64,000 nt of DNA from Actinoallomurus oryzae (GTDB lineage: Bacteria; Actinomycetota; Actinomycetes; Streptosporangiales; Streptosporangiaceae): contig NZ_BAABHF010000045.1 in the NCBI RefSeq assembly GCF_039541955.1, positions 124,001-188,000 on the forward strand, given 5' to 3'. Positions 25,762 through 33,606 of this stretch are shown piece by piece. A program made the translations under genes and the position numbers. The notes under the pieces were generated by a model that did no database searches, was not told where the DNA came from, and saw only the letters and a program-made list of their open reading frames with translations. Each line of letters begins with the position of its first letter. The stretch's first letter is position 1.

Positions 25762-26754
25762 ATGGTGAAGATCTCTGACGTGGCCCGGCACGCCGGTGTC
25801 TCGCCGAGCACGGTGTCGTACGTTCTCAGCGGCAAGCGCTCCATCTCCGAGCAGACGCGCCGCCGGGTCCTCGACAGCGTGCGAACGCTCGGTTACCGCC
25901 CGCACGCCGGGGCGCGCGCCCTGGCGAGCAGCCGTTCCAACGTCATCGCCCTGGTCGTCCCCCTGCGCTCGGGGATCCACGTGCCCGTGGTGATGCAGAT
26001 GGCGATCGCCGCCGTCACCACCGCCCGCACCCACGACCACGACGTGTTGCTGCTGACCCAGGACGAGGGCGTGGACGGGCTGGAACGCGTCGCGGGCACG
26101 GCCCTGGTCGACGCGATCATCGTGATGGACGTCGAGCTGCACGACGTACGGCTGCCGGTCCTGCGCTCACTCGGCCGGCCGTCGGTGCTCATCGGGTTCC
26201 CGGCCGACGCGACCGGGCTGACCTGCATCGACCTGGACTTCGAGGCGGCCGGCGCGGCGTGCGCGGAGCACCTGGCCGACCTCGGCCACCGGGAGATCGC
26301 GCTGGTCGGCGCGCCGCCCGCCGTGTACGAGCGCGGCACCGGCTTCGCCGAGCGCACCAAGACGGGCTTCCAGCGCGCCGCCGCCGAGCGCGGCGTCCGC
26401 GCGGTCGTCCGGCCCTGCGACCCTCAGGACGCCCGGTCGACGGCGACCGGGCTCCTCCGCGACCACCCGGACCTGACCGGGGTGGTCGTCCACAACGAGC
26501 CGGCCACGGAACCGCTGCTGACGGCGTTCCGCGCGGCCGGCCGCCGCATCCCCGACGACCTGTCCGTCATCGCCATCGCGCCCGACGACCTCGCCGAGCG
26601 TCTCGGCCTCACCTCGATCGCCATTCCCGCCGACGAGGTGGGCGCGCAGGCGGTCACCCTGCTCATGGCCAAGCTCGACGGGCAGGAGGTGCCGGCGTCG
26701 ACGCTGCTCCCGCCGCGCCTCGTCGTCCGGTCGAGCACTCCGCCCCTCCCCTGA
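25762..26754 (+). CDS. LacI-family regulator of the glycan-utilisation locus
   Basis: 330 residues. HTH: VKISDVARHAGVSPSTVSYVLSGKRSI; effector domain ending DDLSVIAIAPDDLAERLGLTSI. First gene of a 13-kb co-directional run; only 12 bp separate it from the binding-protein gene. Together with the palindrome at its start point, this marks it as the local repressor. The inducer is probably a sugar released from the imported oligosaccharide. Confidence 0.94.
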   Translation: MVKISDVARHAGVSPSTVSYVLSGKRSISEQTRRRVLDSVRTLGYRPHAGARALASSRSNVIALVVPLRSGIHVPVVMQMAIAAVTTARTHDHDVLLLTQDEGVDGLERVAGTALVDAIIVMDVELHDVRLPVLRSLGRPSVLIGFPADATGLTCIDLDFEAAGAACAEHLADLGHREIALVGAPPAVYERGTGFAERTKTGFQRAAAERGVRAVVRPCDPQDARSTATGLLRDHPDLTGVVVHNEPATEPLLTAFRAAGRRIPDDLSVIAIAPDDLAERLGLTSIAIPADEVGAQAVTLLMAKLDGQEVPASTLLPPRLVVRSSTPPLP

Positions 26755-26766
26755 GGAGAACCCCCG

Positions 26767-28056
26767 ATGTTGAAGACCGAAAAGACGCTCGCGGCGCTCG
26801 CCGCAGGCCTGCTGGCACTGTCGGCGTGCGGCGGCAACGGATCGAGCTCCTCGGCCAAGGAGCTCCGGCTCTGGCACTACGAGGCCCCGGACAGCGCCAT
26901 GGGGGTGGCGTGGAGCCAGGCGATCAAGGAGTTCGAGCAGACCCATCCCGGCGTGAAGGTCAAGTTCGAGGAGAAGGACTTCGAGCAGATCCAGAAGACC
27001 GCGCCGATGGTGCTCAACTCCAAGGACGCGCCGGACATCCTGGAGTACAACAAGGGCAACGCGACCACCGGCCTGCTCGCCAAGCAGGGCCTGCTGACCG
27101 ACATGTCCGCCGAGGTCGTCAAGCGCGGCTGGGACAAGCAGCTCAGCCCCAACGTCGCCGAGACCGCCAAGTACGACGCGAAGGGCGTCATGGGCGGCGA
27201 CAAGTGGTACGGCGTGCCCAACTACGCCGAGTACCTGCAGGTCTTCTACAACAAGAAGCTCTTCGACAAGTACCACGTGAAGGTGCCGACCACGTTCGAG
27301 GAGCTCACCGCGGCGATGGACACCTTCGTCAAGAACGGTGTCACTCCCCTGGCCAACGGCGGCGCGGAGTACCCGGCGCAGCAATACCTGTACCAGCTCG
27401 CCCTGAGCAAGGCCGACCGCCCGTGGGTGGACCGCTTCGAGCGCTACACCGGCAAGGTCGACTTCCACGACCCGGCGTGGACGTACGCCGCGACGACCTT
27501 CGCCGACTGGGTGCGGAAGGGCTACATCGCCAAGAACACCGTGAGCACCAAGGCCGAGGCGGCCGGCACGGCGTTCATGTCCGGCAAGAACCCGATGTTC
27601 TTCTCCGGAAGCTGGTGGTACGGCCGCTTCGAGAAGGAGATCAAGAACTTCGACTGGGACACGTTCCTGTGGCCCGGCACCAGGATGACGCTCGGGTCGA
27701 GCGGCAACCTGTGGGTGGTGCCGAAGGGCTCGTCCAACAAGAAGCTGGCCTATGACTTCATCGCCATCACGATGAAGAAGGACATCCAGAACCTGCTGGC
27801 GAACAACGGCGGCGTCCCGGTCGACGCCGACCCGGCCGGTGTCACGGACCCGAAGAACAAGAAGCTGATCGAGAACTACCGCACGCTCGTGAACAACGAC
27901 GGGCTCGGCTTCTACCCCGACTGGCCGGCGCCCGGCTACTACGACGTGCTCGTGGCCGGCACGCAGAAGCTCATGAACGGCACGTCCTCGCCCGCCCAGG
28001 TACTCGACTCGTTCGCCAAGCCGTACGACGAGAACCTGTCGAACGTCGGCCACTGA
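26767..28056 (+). CDS. Sugar ABC transporter substrate-binding lipoprotein
   Basis: 429 residues, family 1 extracellular solute-binding protein (MalE/CebE type). Signal peptide with lipobox LSAC at about residues 18-21. Features: LRLWHYEAPDS, MVLNSKDAPDILEYN, FYNKKLFDKYHVKVPTTFEEL and FFSGSWWYGRFEKE. It should capture an oligosaccharide outside the membrane and deliver it to the two permeases that follow. Its place before GH31, GH1 and GH3 genes suggests a xylo- or gluco-oligosaccharide. Confidence 0.95.
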   Translation: MLKTEKTLAALAAGLLALSACGGNGSSSSAKELRLWHYEAPDSAMGVAWSQAIKEFEQTHPGVKVKFEEKDFEQIQKTAPMVLNSKDAPDILEYNKGNATTGLLAKQGLLTDMSAEVVKRGWDKQLSPNVAETAKYDAKGVMGGDKWYGVPNYAEYLQVFYNKKLFDKYHVKVPTTFEELTAAMDTFVKNGVTPLANGGAEYPAQQYLYQLALSKADRPWVDRFERYTGKVDFHDPAWTYAATTFADWVRKGYIAKNTVSTKAEAAGTAFMSGKNPMFFSGSWWYGRFEKEIKNFDWDTFLWPGTRMTLGSSGNLWVVPKGSSNKKLAYDFIAITMKKDIQNLLANNGGVPVDADPAGVTDPKNKKLIENYRTLVNNDGLGFYPDWPAPGYYDVLVAGTQKLMNGTSSPAQVLDSFAKPYDENLSNVGH

Positions 28057-28071
28057 GCCGCCGAGTCACCG

Positions 28072-29019
28072 ATGACACAGACGCTGAGCGCGCCGCCCGC
28101 CGAGGCGACGCGAAGGCCCGGCCCCCGGCGACGGCGCGAGCTCACCTACGCGGTCTACCTGATCCCCAGCGGAGCGCTGTTCGTCGCGGTCATCCTGGTG
28201 CCGCTGGTGATGAACATCGGCATCAGCCTGACCACGTGGGACGGCATCGGCAGCCCCCGCTGGACCGGTGTGGCCAACTACACGAAGCTGCTGTCCGACG
28301 GCGACTTCTGGGCCTCGTTCGGGCACAACGTCGCCCTGGTGATCGCCATGGCGATCATCCCGGCCGCGATCGGGCTCGTCCTGGCCGCCGCGCTGTTCGA
28401 CGTGATCGGCCGCAGGTTCGGCCCGCGGACGGCCTCGGTGCTGCGGGCCTGCATCTACGTGCCGCAGGTGCTGCCGTTCGCGGTCGCCGGCATCGTGTGG
28501 GCCTGGATCCTGGCGCCGGAGGACGGCGCGCTCAACGAGACCCTGCGCGCGATCGGTCTCGGCTCGCTCCGCGAGGACTGGCTCGGGAACCCGAAGCTCG
28601 CGCTCTACACCGTCATGGGCGTCATGGTGTGGGTGCAGATCGGCTTCCCGTTGATCGTCTTCATGGCCGGCCTCCAGCGCGTCGACCCCTCGCTGTACGA
28701 GGCCGCCGAGATCGACGGGGCGTCGTGGTGGCGGCGGTTCTGGTACATCACGATCCCGCAGATCCGGCCCGAGCTGTACGTCGTGCTGCTGATCTGCACG
28801 GTCGCCGCGATCAAGAGCTTCGACAAGGTCTACATCCTCACGGGCGGCGGTCCGGGCAACGCGACACGGGTGCCCGCCTTCTACTCCTGGCAGAACTTCT
28901 TCGAGAAGACGCAGGTCGGGTACGGCGCGGCGATCGCGACCGTGCTGACGCTGATCACCGTCGTGCTGACCGTGGTGTTCCTGCGGCGGCAGGCCCGCGC
29001 GGAGGAGGCGAACGCGTGA
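28072..29019 (+). CDS. Sugar ABC transporter permease (MalF type)
   Basis: 315 residues with six membrane segments. The EAA loop reads YEAAEIDGASWWRRFWYITIPQI, which docks to the ATPase. Pairs with the next permease. No ATPase gene is in the locus, so a shared ATPase of MsiK type encoded elsewhere is expected. Confidence 0.95.
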   Translation: MTQTLSAPPAEATRRPGPRRRRELTYAVYLIPSGALFVAVILVPLVMNIGISLTTWDGIGSPRWTGVANYTKLLSDGDFWASFGHNVALVIAMAIIPAAIGLVLAAALFDVIGRRFGPRTASVLRACIYVPQVLPFAVAGIVWAWILAPEDGALNETLRAIGLGSLREDWLGNPKLALYTVMGVMVWVQIGFPLIVFMAGLQRVDPSLYEAAEIDGASWWRRFWYITIPQIRPELYVVLLICTVAAIKSFDKVYILTGGGPGNATRVPAFYSWQNFFEKTQVGYGAAIATVLTLITVVLTVVFLRRQARAEEANA

Positions 29020-29083
29020 ACGAGCGGAGCGAGCGAACCGACAACACAGCGCTCGTGGTCTCTCCTCCGACGAAGGAGGGCTC

Positions 29084-29926
29084 TTGAACTCCGTCACGGT
29101 ACGCAGAAGGACGCCGGGGTCGTACGCGGTGCTCGTCTCGCTCATCGTGCTCGCGGTGGTGATGCTCCTGCCGTTCGCCATCATCGCCCTCAACGCGGTC
29201 AAGTCGCCGGCGGAGTACTCCTCGCACGGGCCGCTCAGCCTGCCGAAGGGCCTGTACCTCCAGGGCCTGAAGGATTTCTGGGAACGCGTCGACTTCAGCC
29301 ACAAGCTGGCCAACAGCGTGCTGATCAGCGGCTCGGTGGCCGTGCTCGCGGTGATCCTGTCGGTGCTGAACGCCTACGCGCTCGGCATCGGGCGGGTGCG
29401 GGGGCGGGTCTCCATCATGGTGATCTTCCTGCTGGCCAACACCATGCCGCAGGAGGTCCTCGTCTACCCGCTGTACTTCATCTCCAAGAAGGCCGGCCTG
29501 TACGACACCCGGCTCAGCGTGATCATCATCTTCACCGCGATCCAGACCGCGTTCGGGACGTACCTGCTGTCCTCGGTGCTGTCGGCTTTCCCGCGCGAGA
29601 TCCTCGAGGCGGCCCGGATGGACGGCGCCGGCCGGCTGCGGATCCTGTGGCGGGTCGTCGTGCCGATCAGCCGGCCGACGCTCGGCGTGCTCTTCGTCTT
29701 CTTCTTCATCTGGACCTGGAACGAGTTCTTCCTCCCCCTGGTCTTCCTCATCTCCAACGAGAACCAGACCGTGCCGGTGGCACTCGGCGTCCTGCAGGGC
29801 CAGAAGATGATGGACGCCACGACGACCAGCGCTTCCGCGCTGCTCGGCATCCTCCCCGCGATCGTGTTCTTCCTGATCTTCCAGCGCACTCTCACCCGCG
29901 GCATCACCGTGGGCTCGGCGAAGTAA
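29084..29926 (+). CDS. Sugar ABC transporter permease (MalG type)
   Basis: 280 residues from TTG 29084, chosen because AAGGAGGG lies before it. Six membrane segments and the EAA loop LEAARMDGAGRLRILWRVVVPI. The 64-bp gap before it holds nothing else recognisable. Partner of the upstream permease. Confidence 0.94.
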   Translation: MNSVTVRRRTPGSYAVLVSLIVLAVVMLLPFAIIALNAVKSPAEYSSHGPLSLPKGLYLQGLKDFWERVDFSHKLANSVLISGSVAVLAVILSVLNAYALGIGRVRGRVSIMVIFLLANTMPQEVLVYPLYFISKKAGLYDTRLSVIIIFTAIQTAFGTYLLSSVLSAFPREILEAARMDGAGRLRILWRVVVPISRPTLGVLFVFFFIWTWNEFFLPLVFLISNENQTVPVALGVLQGQKMMDATTTSASALLGILPAIVFFLIFQRTLTRGITVGSAK

Positions 29927-29935
29927 GGGGCCCGG

Positions 29936-32254
29936 TTGAAGTTCACCGACGGCTACTGGATGCTGCGCGACGGCGTTCAGGCCTCCTATCCGAACGGGGT
30001 CCTCGACGTCGAGACCGCGCCCGGCTCGTTCACCGTGCACGCGCCGGCGCAGCCGATCCGGCACCGGGGCGACCTGCTCAGGGGCCCGGCACTCACGTTG
30101 ACCTACTCCTCCCCCATGCCGGACGTCATCTCCGTGACGATCACGCACTTCGCCGGTGAGGAGCCGCGCGGACCCCGGTTCACACTGCGCGAGGAGGACG
30201 CCGGGGCGGTGGTGTCGGTCGACGATGACGCCGCGGTGCTCACCTCCGGCGCGCTGTCCGTACGGGTCGCCCGCACCGGGCCGTGGCGCGTGGAGTTCTC
30301 CGCCGGTGGCCGCGTCCTCACCGGGAACGGCGCCAAGAGCACCGCGCTCATGGAGACGCCGGACGGGGACCACATCCGCGAGCAGCTCGACCTCGGTGTC
30401 GGCCACCACGTGTACGGGCTCGGCGAGCGGTTCGGCCCTCTCGTCAAGAACGGCCAGAGCGTCGACATCTGGAACGCCGACGGCGGCACGGCCAGCGAGC
30501 AGGCGTACAAGAACGTGCCGTTCCTCCTCACCGACGCCGGCTACGGCGTCTTCGTCGACCACCCGGGCCACGTGTCCTTCGAGGTGGCCTCCGAGAACGT
30601 CGCACGTACGCAGTTCAGCGTCGCGGGCCAGACGATGCGCTACCTGATCGTCCACGGCCCCGCGCCCAAGGACATCCTGCGCCGGTACACCGCGCTGACC
30701 GGGCGGCCCGCGCGGCTGCCGGACTGGTCGTTCGGGCTGTGGCTGTCCACGTCGTTCACCACCTCCTACGACGAGGAGACGGTGACGGGCTTCATCGACG
30801 GGATGGCCGAGCGGGACCTGCCGCTCTCGGTCTTCCACTTCGACACGTTCTGGATGCGCGAGTTCCACTGGTGCGACTTCGAGTGGGACCCGCGGACCTT
30901 CCCCGACCCGCGCGGCATGCTGGAGCGCCTACGGGCGCGGGGGCTGCGGATCTGCGTCTGGATCAACCCCTACATCGCGCAGCGCTCGAAGCTGTTCGCC
31001 GAGGGGAAGGCGCGCGGCTTCCTGCTGAAGCGGCCGAACGGCGACGTCTGGCAGTGGGACAAGTGGCAGCCCGGCCTGGCCGTGGTCGACTTCACCGACC
31101 CGGCGGCGCGCGAGTGGTACGCCGCGAAGCTGGAGGCGCTGCTCGACATGGGCGTCGACTGCTTCAAGAGCGACTTCGGCGAGCGCATCCCGACCGACGT
31201 CGTCTACCACGACGGCTCCGATCCGGAGCGGATGCACAACTACTACACCTATCTCTACAACGAGACGGTGTTCGAGCTGCTGCGCAAGCGCCGCGGCGAG
31301 GGTGAGGCCGTGCTGTTCGCCCGCTCGGCGACGGCCGGCTCGCAGGCGTTCCCGGTGCACTGGGGCGGCGACTGCGAGTCCACCTTCGAGGCGATGGCCG
31401 AGAACCTGCGCGGCGGCCTGTCGCTGGGCCTGTCCGGCTTCGGCTACTGGAGCCACGACATCGGCGGGTTCGAGGGGACGCCGGACCCGGCGCTGTTCAA
31501 GCGGTGGATCGCCTTCGGCCTGCTGTCCTCGCACAGCCGCCTGCACGGGAGCTCGTCGTACCGGGTGCCGTGGCTGTTCGACGAGGAGGCGGTCGACGTG
31601 CTGCGGGCGTTCACCCGGCTGAAGGCGCGGCTCATGCCGTACCTGCAGGGGGTCGCCCGCGAGGCGTACGGGCAGGGGCTGCCGATGATGCGGGCGATGG
31701 TGCTGGAGTTCCCCGGGGACCCGGCCGTGACCCACCTCGAACGCCAGTACATGCTCGGCGGCGACCTGCTCGTCGCGCCGGTCTTCTCCGCGGACGGCGA
31801 GGTCGACTACTACGTGCCCGAGGGCACCTGGACGCACGTGCTGACCGGCGAGCCGGTCGCGGGCGGGCGCTGGGTCCGCGAGCGGCACGGGTTCTCCTCC
31901 GTGCCGCTGCTGGCCCGGCCGGGCTCGGTGATCCCGTTCGGCTCGGTGGACGACCGGCCGGACTACGACCACGCCGACGGCGTCACCCTGCACGCGTACG
32001 CGCTGCCCGACGGCGCGCGGGTGACGACCGAGATCCCGGGCCCGGGCGGGGACACCGCGGCCACGTTCACGACCACCCGCGACGGCGACGTCGTCCGGGT
32101 CACCGCCGAGGGTGCGGACCGGTGGCGGCTGCTGCTGCCGGGCGTCCGGCCCGCCGCGGTCTCGGTGGAGGGCGGCACGACCGCCGAGCACGATCAGGGC
32201 CTGCTGGTCGAAGCCCGTGGAGACGCCATCACTGTGAGGGGAGTCGCTGGATGA
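29936..32254 (+). CDS. Alpha-xylosidase (GH31, YicI type)
   Basis: 772 residues, the usual length. It releases alpha-1,6-xylosyl residues from the non-reducing end of xyloglucan oligosaccharides (isoprimeverose type). The N-terminus MKFTDGYWMLRDGV is typical of YicI. The nucleophile is D413 in FKSDFGERIP, with the YicI-like GER following; the acid/base is D479 in HWGGDCEST. TTG start at 29936. No signal peptide, so cytoplasmic. Its stop overlaps the ATG of the GH1 gene. Confidence 0.94.
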   Translation: MKFTDGYWMLRDGVQASYPNGVLDVETAPGSFTVHAPAQPIRHRGDLLRGPALTLTYSSPMPDVISVTITHFAGEEPRGPRFTLREEDAGAVVSVDDDAAVLTSGALSVRVARTGPWRVEFSAGGRVLTGNGAKSTALMETPDGDHIREQLDLGVGHHVYGLGERFGPLVKNGQSVDIWNADGGTASEQAYKNVPFLLTDAGYGVFVDHPGHVSFEVASENVARTQFSVAGQTMRYLIVHGPAPKDILRRYTALTGRPARLPDWSFGLWLSTSFTTSYDEETVTGFIDGMAERDLPLSVFHFDTFWMREFHWCDFEWDPRTFPDPRGMLERLRARGLRICVWINPYIAQRSKLFAEGKARGFLLKRPNGDVWQWDKWQPGLAVVDFTDPAAREWYAAKLEALLDMGVDCFKSDFGERIPTDVVYHDGSDPERMHNYYTYLYNETVFELLRKRRGEGEAVLFARSATAGSQAFPVHWGGDCESTFEAMAENLRGGLSLGLSGFGYWSHDIGGFEGTPDPALFKRWIAFGLLSSHSRLHGSSSYRVPWLFDEEAVDVLRAFTRLKARLMPYLQGVAREAYGQGLPMMRAMVLEFPGDPAVTHLERQYMLGGDLLVAPVFSADGEVDYYVPEGTWTHVLTGEPVAGGRWVRERHGFSSVPLLARPGSVIPFGSVDDRPDYDHADGVTLHAYALPDGARVTTEIPGPGGDTAATFTTTRDGDVVRVTAEGADRWRLLLPGVRPAAVSVEGGTTAEHDQGLLVEARGDAITVRGVAG

Positions 32255-33594
32255 GCTTCGTGTGGGGTGCGGCCACCGCCGCGTACCAGATCGAGGGGGC
32301 CGCCGACGAGGACGGCCGGGTGCCCTCGATCTGGGACACCTACAGCCGTACGCCGGGCCGGGTGCGCGACGGTGACACCGGCGACGTGGCCACCGACCAC
32401 TACCACCGCTGGGCCGAGGACGTGGAGACGATGAGCGCGCTCGGCCTGGGCGCGTACCGGTTCTCCGTCGCGTGGCCGCGGATCCACGACCGGCGCGGGA
32501 TCGACTTCTACTCCCGGCTCGTCGACGCGCTGCTGGAGCGCGGCATCGCGCCGGTCGCCACGCTGTACCACTGGGACCTGCCGCAGTCGCTGGAGGACGC
32601 CGGCGGCTGGCCGGAGCGTGACACGGCGTACCGGTTCGCCGAGTACGCCGAGCGGATCGGGGCCGCGCTCGGCGACCGGGTGCACACCTGGACGACGCTG
32701 AACGAACCGTGGTGCTCGGCCTTCCTCGGCTACGCCTCGGGCGTGCACGCCCCGGGCCGTACCGAGCCGGCGGCGGCGCTCGCCGCGGCTCACCACCTCA
32801 ACCTCGCCCACGGCCTGGCCGCGCGGGTGCTGCCGGGCCGGGTGTCGGTCACCCTGAACCTGCACCACGTGCGCGGCGACGCCGAGGCCGCCCGCAAGGT
32901 GGACGCGGTGGCCAACCGAGTCTTCCTCGGGCCGATGCTCGACGGCGCCTACCCCGCCGACCTGCTGGAGAACACCGCTCACATCACCGACTGGTCCTTC
33001 GTACGCGACGGTGACGAGGCGACGATCGCGGCGCCGCTGGACGTGCTGGGCGTGAACTACTACACGCCGACGCTCGTACGGCCGTGGGAGGGCGGCGCGC
33101 CGCGCGCGACCGCCGACGGGCACGGCGACGGCACCGCGTCGCCGTGGGTGGGCTGCGAGGACGTGGAGTTCGTCCGGCAGCCCGGACCGTACACGGAGAT
33201 GGGCTGGAGCATCGACCCGACCGGCCTGACCGAGCTGCTGCTGCGCCTGCACCGGGACCACCCATCGATGCCGGTGATGATCACCGAGAACGTCGCGGCG
33301 TTCGACGACCGCGTCGACGCCGACGGCCGGGTGCACGACCAGCGGCGGATCGACTACCTGCGGGACCACCTCGCGGCGGTCGGCCGGGCCATGGAGGCCG
33401 GCGCCGACGTGCGCGGCTACTTCGTCTGGTCGCTGCTGGACAACTTCGAGTGGGCCCACGGCTACTCCAAGCGCTTCGGCATCGTCCACGTCGACTACGC
33501 CACCCAGGAGCGCACCTGGAAGGACAGCGCGCACTGGTACCGCGACCACATCGCCACATTCTCTCGGGGGCCGTCGTCGAAGCCTTTCGACTAG
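32251..33594 (+). CDS. Beta-glucosidase (GH1)
   Basis: 447 residues from ATG 32251, overlapping the GH31 stop (ATGA), with GAGGGGAG upstream. GH1 marks: FVWGAATAAYQIEGA at the N-terminus, acid/base Glu in TLNEPW (E152) and nucleophile Glu in ITEN (E346). The usual ITENG reads ITENV here. RGYFVWSLLDNFEWAHGYSKRFG near the C-terminus closes the barrel. Cytoplasmic; it would remove glucose from de-xylosylated oligosaccharides after the GH31 step. Its last 19 bases include a LacI-type palindrome. Confidence 0.95.
   Translation: MSFVWGAATAAYQIEGAADEDGRVPSIWDTYSRTPGRVRDGDTGDVATDHYHRWAEDVETMSALGLGAYRFSVAWPRIHDRRGIDFYSRLVDALLERGIAPVATLYHWDLPQSLEDAGGWPERDTAYRFAEYAERIGAALGDRVHTWTTLNEPWCSAFLGYASGVHAPGRTEPAAALAAAHHLNLAHGLAARVLPGRVSVTLNLHHVRGDAEAARKVDAVANRVFLGPMLDGAYPADLLENTAHITDWSFVRDGDEATIAAPLDVLGVNYYTPTLVRPWEGGAPRATADGHGDGTASPWVGCEDVEFVRQPGPYTEMGWSIDPTGLTELLLRLHRDHPSMPVMITENVAAFDDRVDADGRVHDQRRIDYLRDHLAAVGRAMEAGADVRGYFVWSLLDNFEWAHGYSKRFGIVHVDYATQERTWKDSAHWYRDHIATFSRGPSSKPFD
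33576..33591 (+). promoter_or_regulatory. Second LacI-type operator, before the GH3 gene
   Basis: GTCGAAGCCTTTCGAC differs from the palindrome at 25732 only in the two central bases. It lies within the last codons of the GH1 gene, 15 bp before the GTG of the GH3 gene. This is the spacing of the first operator to the LacI start, which suggests a separately controlled promoter for the secreted enzymes. Confidence 0.65.
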
Positions 33595-33606
33595 GAGGTC
33601 GTCACC

